The notes under the pieces were generated by a model. It worked only from the letters and a program-made list of their open reading frames with translations. It did not search any database and was not told the origin of the DNA. From NCBI GenBank assembly GCA_002422845.1, contig DITM01000048.1, positions 1 through 22,424 on the forward strand: a stretch of 22,424 nucleotides of DNA, read 5' to 3'. The translations under genes were made by a program, and so were the position numbers. Shown here piece after piece: positions 1-6,966 of this stretch. Each line of letters opens with the position of its first letter. The stretch's first letter is position 1. The DNA comes from Candidatus Paracaedibacteraceae bacterium UBA6184. Its GTDB lineage: Bacteria; Pseudomonadota; Alphaproteobacteria; UBA6184.

Positions 1-101
1 TAAAAAAGTAAAACACTTTAACAACTAACTACAACTCAAAGGAATACTACCACTTACACACGAAATTATTTCAAATTCATTTTCAAACCTTACCCCTCCT
101 G
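1..101. repeat. Left arm of a long inverted repeat that bounds the window
   Basis: Positions 49-101 are an exact reverse complement of 22297-22349 (53 of 53 bases). The outer part (1-48) matches 22350 to about 22398 imperfectly, with a few small indels. No open reading frame of interest lies in it. The window begins inside or at the edge of this repeat, so its outer limit is unknown. It carries no transposase and no obvious target-site duplication. It could be a dispersed intergenic element present twice in opposite orientation. Confidence 0.9.
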
Positions 102-350
102 CGCCCGAAATGGGTCAAAATTCCTCTCATGTTTCTTAATAACATGTCTCACAACACTTCGGATCTAATCTAATGTATTTCAAAACACACTTCCCCACGG
201 ATTCCCCTCGTGTTCTTAATAAACACGCCTCAAACCCACATCGGATCCAACCTAATGCATGCAACGTCACGTTGCCTAATGAGTCCAGGGATCATCCCTG
301 GTGCAACCGCAGGTTGCCCAATCTCACTCGTGTTTTCATAACACGTCTCA
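102..350. repeat. Array of degenerate hairpin modules
   Basis: No gene is seen from 1 to 426. This stretch contains three degenerate copies of a module that starts with CTC followed by a small stem-loop: 128-146 (CATGTT/AACATG), 209-227 (CGTGTT/AACACG) and 329-345 (CGTGTT/AACACG), each followed by a CTCA-like tail. Between the second and third copies lie three stem-loops with three-base loops: 261-275 (GCAACG-TCA-CGTTGC), 285-301 (CCAGGGA-TCA-TCCCTGG) and 303-317 (GCAACC-GCA-GGTTGC). Related modules recur in the opposite orientation at 22132-22296. The 60-codon open frame across it is judged non-coding. Positions 351-426 show nothing recognisable. Confidence 0.8.
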
Positions 351-426
351 TCTAGTTAAATAATGCATCCCGATATCAACTAGAATCTTACTCAAACTTA
401 ACATATTCAACTGTGGGAATTTTTTA

Positions 427-1047
427 TCAAGATGTTTCACTACCTGATTCACTCTCAGGCATGTATCGCTCACACGTCAACTCGCCGTTTTCCACAATCT
501 CACAAAGCTCTCTCAATGAAAGGTGTTTTCCTAAGGCATCAACATGATTTTTTTCTACCAGCGCACGAACACGCTCTCTTTGTTCTCGATTTTCCCAAGC
601 CTCTTGATGCGATTCAGTCAGCTGATCAACCAGCCATGTAATTCGCCTATGTTTAATTGCTTCAGGTGTGTTCTCTTGTATATCATAATCAACCGTCAAA
701 CTACCTATACGTCCCAATTCTTCCATCGTAAAGGTAGGGTTATCAACGATCTCTTCTGATCCACTCCACAACCGAAACGTTGCAAATTCGTTAAGTTCAA
801 ATCGATCTATGACTGTATATAGAATCTCTTCCACTGTCCGCGTGCGACCAAAGAAACAAACATTAAAGGTGCATACAGTGAACGGGGCATCAGCATCACA
901 AAGTACACGAACAGGCACCAATCCTGCTGCTTGTGACGCTGGATCATTACAATAGGTATAGGAAATATCAACGGCTGCAGAATCCAACGTGCTTGCGGAT
1001 AAGCAACTTATCCAAAAACTCACTACTGTTAATATATATCGATTCAT
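427..1047 (-). CDS. Exported hypothetical protein with a possible ubiquitin-like segment
   Basis: The protein has 206 residues and I do not recognise its family. The ATG is preceded by AGGGTGA at a suitable distance. Residues 1 to about 19 form a hydrophobic signal peptide. Residues about 56-123 have the order strand, strand, helix (TVEEILYTVIDRF), strand (FRLW), a D-N-P-T-F turn, a short helix and a final strand (SLTVDY). This resembles the layout of beta-grasp ubiquitin-like domains, including the conserved D-x-x-T-h turn, but there is no C-terminal Gly-Gly. Residues about 128-190 are charged and helical, and the tail is acidic (ESESGSE). Five cysteines outside the signal peptide suggest export to an oxidising compartment. 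It lies downstream of the small exported gene at 1140-1355 on the same strand. The fold assignment is a by-eye inference; that the gene is real is likelier. Confidence 0.65.
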   Translation of the reverse strand: MNRYILTVVSFWISCLSASTLDSAAVDISYTYCNDPASQAAGLVPVRVLCDADAPFTVCTFNVCFFGRTRTVEEILYTVIDRFELNEFATFRLWSGSEEIVDNPTFTMEELGRIGSLTVDYDIQENTPEAIKHRRITWLVDQLTESHQEAWENREQRERVRALVEKNHVDALGKHLSLRELCEIVENGELTCERYMPESESGSETS

Positions 1048-1139
1048 TTACTATCACCCTGATTTTAACAATCACTTTTGATAAAATTCAGCTTAAAAGT
1101 CAAATGATATCTTTATATGTTTTTAACAAAACAACAAAC

Positions 1140-1355
1140 TTATAGATCTCCATTACCTCGCGTATATAAGCAGGATTGTGCAATAATTGTATTTAAATTT
1201 TCGTTAGCTCCTGCAGGATCAGTTAATACAATCTTATCTTTTTTTGCATCCATCTCTGCCTCTTTACCTGACACGTCTACTTCGCTTGCACCCCAATTAC
1301 TATGGATACAACATACCATTATACTAAGCATCACTATCTTGTATGTATGTTTCAT
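1140..1355 (-). CDS. Small exported hypothetical protein (71 residues)
   Basis: The ATG at 1355 is preceded by AGAAAG seven bases upstream; a TTG two codons further up is less likely. Residues 1 to about 23 form a signal peptide (basic start, hydrophobic core, then N-W-G-A as a plausible cleavage region). The mature part of about 48 residues is strongly charged and contains one cysteine. No family is recognised. It sits 92 bases upstream of the exported protein at 427-1047 on the same strand, so the two could be co-transcribed. It is divergent from the lipoprotein gene at 1502. Its short length keeps confidence moderate. Confidence 0.5.
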   Translation of the reverse strand: MKHTYKIVMLSIMVCCIHSNWGASEVDVSGKEAEMDAKKDKIVLTDPAGANENLNTIIAQSCLYTRGNGDL

Positions 1356-1459
1356 GATCAATCTTTCTATGTACTTCAGATAATTTTATCTGCTCTTAAC
1401 TTAATTAAAGGTTAATTTGAAACAAATGATAAAAAATCTTAACTTTCTCAAAAGAACTA

Positions 1460-1489
1460 GGTTAACATTAAAATAATACACAGTTAACC
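1460..1489. promoter_or_regulatory. Perfect dyad upstream of the lipoprotein gene
   Basis: GGTTAAC (1460-1466) and GTTAACC (1483-1489) are exact inverted repeats 16 bases apart. They end 12 bases before the ATG at 1502 and enclose an AT-rich stretch with ATAATA that could serve as a -10 element. A further GGTTAA lies a little upstream. The arrangement suits an operator in the 146-base divergent region between 1355 and 1502. No regulator is identified, and the AT-rich background makes chance occurrence possible. Confidence 0.35.
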
Positions 1490-1501
1490 ATGACTTAGAA
1501 A

Positions 1502-2308
1502 ATGAAAATGAAATATTTTAGAACAATTATACTTGGATTAATCCTCAATGGATGCTCGGCACCTGATGTACCACACACCTCAGACTCGTTGCAAAACATC
1601 GCTCAACACTACAACACTGAATGGAATTCTGAATCCAATCGCCCTCACGCTATTTCTGGTGGAGATGGCTTCATATTAAAACCGTGTGATGCGTCTAACG
1701 TTAGACACCAAGATTTATTTATTTATCTGTATACCCTGCCTGAATCTGTAAAGGGATATTTAGATGGAAAACCGAAATCTACTCCCGAAGCACTTCACAT
1801 ATTAATCAATCAGTCGTATCGTTGGGAAGATGGAAATTTCCTCAGTGGGTTTGTTGGGCTTGCTCCAGACGGCACTCCCTTTATGCACTGCGGAATTGGC
1901 CTTTTTCCAAACAAAAACATGGCGGAACTATTTATAATTGAATTACCTGGGTTCCGCAACCAAGGGTATGGAAAAAAAGCAATAATTGCTTTAGATCGCT
2001 GGGCAAAATTCTTAAATAAGGCTGGAACCACCGTCGATGGCGATCGTAAATCTGAAATACGAACGCTGATTGCCAGGGTTTCGCCCGACAACATTCCAGC
2101 AATTAAACTGCTTATCGGTTCTGGATTTAAATTTGAATTTAAACACAACGAATTTAAGGATGAATTAAACGAACCTCGCCCCGACCATGTTACGTTCACC
2201 CACCAACAGATCAGTGTTAATGGAAAATCTCATACCTTTACTGTCATGACAACTCCTAAGCGTCCTGACCCAATGGTCATCTTTTTCAAACGTATAAATG
2301 AAAACTAA
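1502..2308 (+). CDS. Lipoprotein-signal protein with a GNAT acetyltransferase fold
   Basis: 268 residues. The start has a basic stretch, a hydrophobic core (IILGLIL) and then L-N-G-C, which reads as a lipoprotein signal with Cys18 as the lipidated residue; Asn at -2 is unusual but tolerated. ATGs at 1502 and 1508 are both possible and the ribosome-binding site is weak. Residues about 120-215 look like a GNAT domain: a strand (FIIELP), then the acetyl-CoA pyrophosphate loop R-N-Q-G-Y-G, helix alpha-3, then P-D-N-I-P-A-I-K-L-L with G-S-G-F-K-F, the usual C-terminal GNAT motif. GNAT enzymes use acetyl-CoA, which is cytosolic, so an exported one is odd. It might act after delivery into a host, or be a catalytically dead binding protein, or the signal may be misread. 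The TAA stop lies inside a dispersed repeat (2305-2348). No partner gene is evident. Confidence 0.75.
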   Translation: MKMKYFRTIILGLILNGCSAPDVPHTSDSLQNIAQHYNTEWNSESNRPHAISGGDGFILKPCDASNVRHQDLFIYLYTLPESVKGYLDGKPKSTPEALHILINQSYRWEDGNFLSGFVGLAPDGTPFMHCGIGLFPNKNMAELFIIELPGFRNQGYGKKAIIALDRWAKFLNKAGTTVDGDRKSEIRTLIARVSPDNIPAIKLLIGSGFKFEFKHNEFKDELNEPRPDHVTFTHQQISVNGKSHTFTVMTTPKRPDPMVIFFKRINEN

Positions 2309-2348
2309 ATAGGCTTCTTCGCCTTGCTCAGAAGACTTTTTATTGCCC
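2305..2348 (+). repeat. Small dispersed intergenic repeat, copy A
   Basis: This 44-base stretch aligns without gaps to the reverse complement of 22044-22087, with 36 of 44 bases identical (begins CTAAATAGGCT, ends ATTGCCC). It overlaps the end of the lipoprotein gene and supplies that gene's TAA stop codon (2306-2308). Both copies are followed by inverted repeats. No coding capacity is seen. Confidence 0.7.
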
Positions 2349-2356
2349 ACCCGCCC

Positions 2357-2416
2357 GACCTGGATAGCGCAAAGTAACGCTACCAGGTCCTAGCCCACGG
2401 CTTGCAAATGCAAGCC
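2357..2416. repeat. Two adjacent hairpins after repeat copy A
   Basis: GACCTGGATAGCG (2357-2369) pairs with ACGCTACCAGGTC (2377-2389) except for a bulged base. GGCTTGCA (2399-2406) pairs exactly with TGCAAGCC (2409-2416). Neither is followed by a T run, so they are poor intrinsic terminators for the upstream gene. They are more likely part of the dispersed element. The rest of the gap to 2540 is AT-rich and probably holds the transporter promoter, but no clear one was found. Confidence 0.6.
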
Positions 2417-2539
2417 GATAAGTATATACCTGTTAAAGGGCTCAATAAAAAACTAGTAAAATCATACTAATACATGTAGAAATATTACTTTAGAGCCTAA
2501 ACAAATAGGTTGTTATTAATAAAAACTGAACAAAAAGCA

Positions 2540-3760
2540 ATGTTACACATATTAAATTCTAATCGCGGTATTTTATCTTGGGGGCTAGTCGCCTTATTCT
2601 TTTTCTATGATTATTTATTAAAATTTTCTGTTAGCGTTTTAAAACCAACGTTAATGGTTGAATTTAATATCACAGCTACAGTTTTTGCATGGGTTATTGC
2701 CATGTATATGCTTATGTATACTGTCATGCAAATTCCTGCTGGAATTTTAGTTGATCGCTGGGGAACGCGCAGAATCATTACGTTAGCCGCCCTCGCGTGT
2801 GGCGCTGGATGCTTTTTATTTTCAAAAGCTGATACCACCTTTGCATTATTTGTGGGACGCGCATTAATAGGGTTTGGGGCTTCCTTTGCTCTGGTAACAT
2901 GCTCTAAACTTGCCGCTATTTGGTTTAACCCCAATCGATTCGCACTTCTATTTGGATCTATGGTGACTGTAGCGTTTTTGGGCGGAGTATTTGGAATTAA
3001 TCTATCTACCTATCTGCTTTCACTCTATGGATGGCGCAGCGGTATGGAATTAGCAGGAGTTGGATGTATCGTAATTGCCGCAGTCATGTGGTGGATCATA
3101 CGGGATAACAATCCAAATAATCCTCAAAATGATACCGATAAAAAGATATCTCTCGGTGAATTATTCTATCAATTGCTAGAGGTAGCCCAGAACAAACAAT
3201 CCTGGCTTTCTGCGATCTATGCTGGATTAATGTTTGTTCCAACCACAATTCTTGCGTTTTGGGGAACCGCCTATTTATCTGAAACGAACAATCTATCTTT
3301 AGAATTAGCAGGAGGATTATCCTCAACAATTTTTGCTGGATGGATCTTTGGATCCCCGGCCTATGGGTATATTTCAGACCGACTTGGTAAACGAAAATTT
3401 CTGATGTTTGTGTCTGCCCTTTCAACGCTTTGCGTCAGTTCGATCCTGATCTATACAACAGGGCTTTCATATATAACTATTGCTATCTTGATGTTCTTAG
3501 TAGGATTTTGCTCCAGTGGTTTTGCTCTTGCATTTACAGCGTTAAAGGAAAATTACAGCGTAACATTAGTCGGCGCAGCGATGGGATTTATGAATACCAT
3601 CAACACGCTATTCGAATCCTTATCTGTCATAGTCGTTGGACAAGTTATTGATCTTCAACTAGGAGCTACCTTGTGCGAAAACTATCAGTATGCGCTAATG
3701 TTTATCCCTGCAAGTACCATACTTGCGCTGATAACACTTCTATTTATTAGAGCCCGCTAA
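2540..3760 (+). CDS. MFS transporter, resembling nutrient carriers of intracellular bacteria
   Basis: About 406 residues from the ATG at 2540; an in-frame TTG at 2510 has AATAGG directly against it with no spacing and is less likely. Twelve hydrophobic segments are present. The loop between helices 2 and 3 carries the MFS signature G-I-L-V-D-R-W-G-T-R-R, and a matching Y-I-S-D-R-L-G-K-R lies in the second half, as expected from the internal duplication of the family. The N-terminal pattern (F-F-F-Y-D-Y-L-L-K-F-S-V-S-V at helix 1, then M-Q-I-P-A-G) is reminiscent of the phagosomal Pht-type carriers of Legionella and relatives, which import amino acids or nucleosides. That sub-family call is from memory of pattern only and the substrate cannot be given. 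A terminator follows immediately, so it appears to end its own transcript before tgt. Confidence 0.85.
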   Translation: MLHILNSNRGILSWGLVALFFFYDYLLKFSVSVLKPTLMVEFNITATVFAWVIAMYMLMYTVMQIPAGILVDRWGTRRIITLAALACGAGCFLFSKADTTFALFVGRALIGFGASFALVTCSKLAAIWFNPNRFALLFGSMVTVAFLGGVFGINLSTYLLSLYGWRSGMELAGVGCIVIAAVMWWIIRDNNPNNPQNDTDKKISLGELFYQLLEVAQNKQSWLSAIYAGLMFVPTTILAFWGTAYLSETNNLSLELAGGLSSTIFAGWIFGSPAYGYISDRLGKRKFLMFVSALSTLCVSSILIYTTGLSYITIAILMFLVGFCSSGFALAFTALKENYSVTLVGAAMGFMNTINTLFESLSVIVVGQVIDLQLGATLCENYQYALMFIPASTILALITLLFIRAR

Positions 3761-3764
3761 ATTC

Positions 3765-3785
3765 AAGCCAGCCTAATGCTGGCTT
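3765..3785 (+). terminator. Intrinsic terminator after the MFS gene
   Basis: AAGCCAGC (3765-3772), a five-base loop CTAAT, then GCTGGCTT (3778-3785) form a perfect 8-bp stem followed by TATCTCT. It lies five bases after the stop codon of the transporter. Confidence 0.75.
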
Positions 3786-3881
3786 TATCTCTCCATAAAC
3801 ATAGATTTTGATGCACACTTTCCCTTGCATCCCCAACTGATTAATGGTACACACAAACAGCATAAATTAAAGACACATTCC

Positions 3882-5054
3882 ATGTTCAATTTCAAAATAA
3901 CACACACTCATGAAAACGCCAGGTGCGGAGAACTTGTCTGCCCACACGGCACAATTCAAACACCGAACTTTATCTTTTGCGCAACCAAAGGCGCTATAAA
4001 AGGACTGTTGCCGTCTCAAATGAAGTCTGAAGGCACTCAGTTTATATTGTCCAACACCTATCATTTAATGTTAAATCCAGGTGCTGATCACATTGAAAAA
4101 ATGGGCGGATTGCACAAGTTCATGGGATGGGATGGTCCCCTACTCACCGATTCTGGTGGATTTCAAATCTTCAGTTTAGGTCACGGATCCGTTGCTGCGG
4201 AGATCAAAGGACGCAGAGATACCAAACGGCCTCAAACACTGTTAAAAATCACAGAAGAAGGTGCCAAATTTAAATCCTATTTGGATGGCAGTCTCCATTT
4301 TCTAACTCCTGAAAAATCAATGGAAGTTCAACGCAAACTGGGCGTAGACTTTGCAGTCATGTTAGATGAATGCACACCCTTTCATGTGGATAAAACCTAC
4401 ACTGCCGCTTCCATGCGCATGAGCCACCGTTGGGGACAGCGCAGTCTAGCCGAATTCAAACGTCACGATAACGGCAAACAAAAGGTCTACGGAATCGTCC
4501 AGGGCGGTATCTATCCAGACTTGCGTATTGAAAGCTGTGAATTCGTCAACGATCATGATTTCTTTGGCATCGCTGTCGGCGGATCTTTGGGGCAAAGCAA
4601 AGGACAAATGCATGATGTTGTTGGCGTTGCAATGGCAACACTCCGCAAAGATCGCCCCGTCCATCTATTGGGAATCGGTGGCACCAGCGATATCTTTAAC
4701 GGCGTTCGTTATGGTATCGATACTTTTGACTGTGTTCACCCTACTCGATTGGCTCGCCATGGGGGTGCTTTAGTTAAAGCAAAACACAACACATCCACAA
4801 CTCGGGAACACCTTAACCTAAACAACGCCATCAATAAAGAATCTATGGATCCAATTGAACCTGATTGCACATGCCACACATGTACTCACTTTTCAAAAGG
4901 CTATATCCACTATTTATTGAAAGCAAAAGAACTCCTTGCATTGCAATTGCTCACGATTCACAACGTATCGTTTATGAATCGATTGATGGCAGATGTCCGT
5001 ATGGGCATTCAAACCGGAACCTTAGACGCCGTTGAGAAAGAATGGACACAGTAA
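3882..5054 (+). CDS. tgt: tRNA-guanine transglycosylase (Tgt)
   Basis: 390 residues. Exchanges guanine-34 of GUN-anticodon tRNAs for a 7-deazaguanine (preQ1 in most bacteria, queuine in eukaryotes and some obligate intracellular bacteria). The ATG at 3882 fits the family start; the open frame upstream is not conserved-looking. Visible features: L-T-D-S-G-G-F-Q with catalytic Asp90; D-E-C-T at 162-165; Q-G-G-I at 207-210; the G-I-D-T-F-D-C block with the likely nucleophile Asp280; and a complete zinc site Cys329, Cys331, Cys334 and His360 with the classical C-x-C-x2-C-x25-H spacing. The substrate loop reads A-V-G-G-S-L-G-Q, with the extra G-G-x-x-G of Chlamydia and eukaryotic enzymes rather than the shorter bacterial V-G-E form, and H-G-S-V-A-A-E-I-K is also Chlamydia-like. 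Cys164 is retained as in preQ1-type enzymes. No queuosine synthesis genes are in the window. Confidence 0.95.
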   Translation: MFNFKITHTHENARCGELVCPHGTIQTPNFIFCATKGAIKGLLPSQMKSEGTQFILSNTYHLMLNPGADHIEKMGGLHKFMGWDGPLLTDSGGFQIFSLGHGSVAAEIKGRRDTKRPQTLLKITEEGAKFKSYLDGSLHFLTPEKSMEVQRKLGVDFAVMLDECTPFHVDKTYTAASMRMSHRWGQRSLAEFKRHDNGKQKVYGIVQGGIYPDLRIESCEFVNDHDFFGIAVGGSLGQSKGQMHDVVGVAMATLRKDRPVHLLGIGGTSDIFNGVRYGIDTFDCVHPTRLARHGGALVKAKHNTSTTREHLNLNNAINKESMDPIEPDCTCHTCTHFSKGYIHYLLKAKELLALQLLTIHNVSFMNRLMADVRMGIQTGTLDAVEKEWTQ

Positions 5055-5136
5055 TTATGTGGAATAATTTAATTAGGATCTGCTTTATTTAGACTTGTAT
5101 TATAAACCTCCTACCCCTTATTAAAGAAAGTTAATT

Positions 5137-6537
5137 ATGAATATTCGATCAATCGTTTTTGTCTTCATTCTCTTGCTAACAAGTTCAAGTTCATATGCTG
5201 AACAGAAACTCGCATCAAGGGAACCTCGATACTGTCTTTCACTTAACAATGGACTCCTTCCCTCTGCAAACTCTACCGTAGGGTTAGATAAATTATCTTT
5301 CGAACTTTACCGAACAACCCTATATCCGATTGATTTAATTAATCAGCATTTTTATTCAGATAATAGAATAGCAACAACATTAGGTACACTTGGATATGGA
5401 TTACTCCACAGTTGGTTTATCATGCTACCGATATCTATTGCATATCATGAATTTGGACACGCTCGCGGTCTTCTTGCTTTGGATTCAGACTCCGACCCCA
5501 CCTACTATGATGATCTACCGAATTATAATAGATCTCACAATCCATTCACTTCAATCACCTCAGGGAAAACGTATTATCATATCTTAGGATCTTTTTTAAA
5601 AGGAAAACAAGCCGGATTTGTCTTGCCAAAAATCGCGACAGAGCTCGTTAATTCTTACTATACAACCTATAACAAAGAAAAAGTTACTGCCGAAGCTCAA
5701 CAAATCATTGATTCGCCTACCATTGACCAAATTTCAGTTTGGGCAGGGGGAATGAACAATCAAGCTATATTCGCTTCAACAATTGAAGATCATGCAACAC
5801 TAAAAAATGAATACTATTTATTTGATATTTTGGCGCTCGCATCAAACAAGCTAATTCCGGAAATATATCTAGAGTCAGATATTCCTAATGATCTAAAAAG
5901 CACCCTATTATTTAACAACGATCATTTAGCTCTAATGCATTTAATGAATGATCATGGATCAATAAAACGACATTACCGCATCAAGAATATCATACCTGAT
6001 TATACTGCCGAAATGTCAAAAACAGGGTGTTTCTTAAGCTTCTTTCTCAGCGGTTCAACTTATCAAGGATTTTATAATATTTATAACTACGTTTCTACTG
6101 GACAATTATATACTCCTACATTTAATTACAAGGGATTTTATCTACCAAATACTTCTTTCTTCTTTACGTCTCAGGGATTATCATTGCGGTTTAAAGCTGC
6201 CTATCAATGGGATCCAAATTTACTTATAATGGCAACTTATGAATCTGTGTATAAAGGACATACTGTTCATGAATTCAAAATATCTGCGTTCAAAACGATA
6301 CCTCAGTTGGCTAATTTGCAAATTCATGCAGCCATTTTAATGTCATCGGGCATTCATGAACGTATTGCGGCTCAAGGAAATGTTGGTGTTAAAATACCAT
6401 TAGGGAATAATTTTAATATTGAGACTGCCTATTACCTTTGGAACAAAAACACTTTAGATGGGGAACGTAATATTCCAAGTGCAGAAGATGGTGACTTTGA
6501 TCATGAAGTAATGATTGGAATTAGCGCAGAGTTTTAA
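5137..6537 (+). CDS. Exported HEXXH protein, possible zinc metallopeptidase with a beta-rich C-terminal half
   Basis: 466 residues, preceded by AAAGAAAG. Residues 1-21 form a signal peptide ending S-Y-A. A hydrophobic helix at about 88-103 runs straight into H-E-F-G-H (104-108), the HEXXH zinc-protease signature. A later W-A-G-G-M-N-N-Q (202-209) could contribute further active-site residues, as in membrane-proximal metallopeptidases. The last 150 residues alternate polar and hydrophobic positions, rich in aromatic residues, and end G-I-S-A-E-F with a terminal Phe, as in outer-membrane barrel strands. The family is not recognised. It lies 82 bases after tgt with no clear terminator between, and is followed by a strong hairpin terminator. 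Catalytic activity is inferred from one motif. The third zinc ligand is not identified. Confidence 0.65.
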   Translation: MNIRSIVFVFILLLTSSSSYAEQKLASREPRYCLSLNNGLLPSANSTVGLDKLSFELYRTTLYPIDLINQHFYSDNRIATTLGTLGYGLLHSWFIMLPISIAYHEFGHARGLLALDSDSDPTYYDDLPNYNRSHNPFTSITSGKTYYHILGSFLKGKQAGFVLPKIATELVNSYYTTYNKEKVTAEAQQIIDSPTIDQISVWAGGMNNQAIFASTIEDHATLKNEYYLFDILALASNKLIPEIYLESDIPNDLKSTLLFNNDHLALMHLMNDHGSIKRHYRIKNIIPDYTAEMSKTGCFLSFFLSGSTYQGFYNIYNYVSTGQLYTPTFNYKGFYLPNTSFFFTSQGLSLRFKAAYQWDPNLLIMATYESVYKGHTVHEFKISAFKTIPQLANLQIHAAILMSSGIHERIAAQGNVGVKIPLGNNFNIETAYYLWNKNTLDGERNIPSAEDGDFDHEVMIGISAEF

Positions 6538-6544
6538 AACAGAA

Positions 6545-6565
6545 ATCCCCCGAAAACCGGGGGAT
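6545..6565. terminator. Strong hairpin between convergent genes
   Basis: ATCCCCCG (6545-6552), loop AAAAC, then CGGGGGAT (6558-6565) form a perfect 8-bp stem. It starts eight bases after the stop of the HEXXH protein gene and lies just beyond the end of the minus-strand remnant (6575). The T-richness downstream is modest on both sides, so it probably serves as a bidirectional terminator. Confidence 0.65.
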
Positions 6566-6574
6566 ATATTACTT

Positions 6575-6871
6575 TCACATTATTCGCTTATTCAGCCGTA
6601 CGTGCAGAGTTTTTTCTGCAACTGCTGCGTGGGCATCTGCAACCAGTTGATCTACAGTTTTCTTACTTTCTCTGGCTGCATTTTGAAGTCCTACTTCTGC
6701 AAACTCTTTTACCGAAAAGAAATCGTCAAGTGTGTTGTTTTTTTGCATCCTTGGCTCAATACAATTATAGATTCGTCAAAAGCGCCTCCAACTGCAAGGG
6801 CTCTTCCAATATTATTGGTGATCTTAGAACTATCAGTTTTCGCTGCAAGCTTAAGTAAAAAATATTTCCAT
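6575..6871 (-). pseudogene. Remnant of a small gene with two homopolymer frameshifts
   Basis: Reading the minus strand, 6748-6575 gives a clean 57-codon open frame with well-behaved composition (starts M-Q-K-N-N-T-L-D-D-F-F, ends N-K-R-I-M). Upstream, a different frame from 6876 to the A7 tract (A run on the minus strand, 6744-6738) encodes a plausible continuation with A-A-K-T-D-S-S-K and G-R-A-L-A-V-G-G-A. One more A in that tract would join the two. A possible ATG at 6871 lies in yet another frame, joined if the T6 run (6862-6857) were one shorter. Repaired, the product would be about 98 residues, mostly helical, with no signal peptide. The family is not recognised; a phasin-like helical protein is a weak guess. 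Two indels in such a short gene argue for decay, although homopolymer sequencing errors cannot be excluded. The remaining gap up to uvrA holds only its probable promoter. Confidence 0.55.
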
Positions 6872-6966
6872 ACCTCTTAGATTTATTAAGATATACTTGT
6901 CACCTCATCTATAAAATGTTAAAACAAAACGACAACAACCCCATTCAGAATAAAGGGAATGACCCC

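Noticed and set aside
102..350. CRISPR array
   Set aside because: The units differ in length and sequence, there are no constant repeats with unique spacers, and no cas genes are present.
173..355. 60-codon open frame (plus)
   Set aside because: It crosses the hairpin modules and has no ribosome-binding site; its sequence is explained by the repeats.
4385..4393. Perfect DnaA-box-like TGTGGATAA
   Set aside because: It is a single site inside the tgt coding sequence and is best explained by codons.
6515..6880. 121-codon open frame (plus) after the HEXXH gene
   Set aside because: It runs through a strong terminator and is Cys/Phe-rich as expected for the antisense of the minus-strand remnant.
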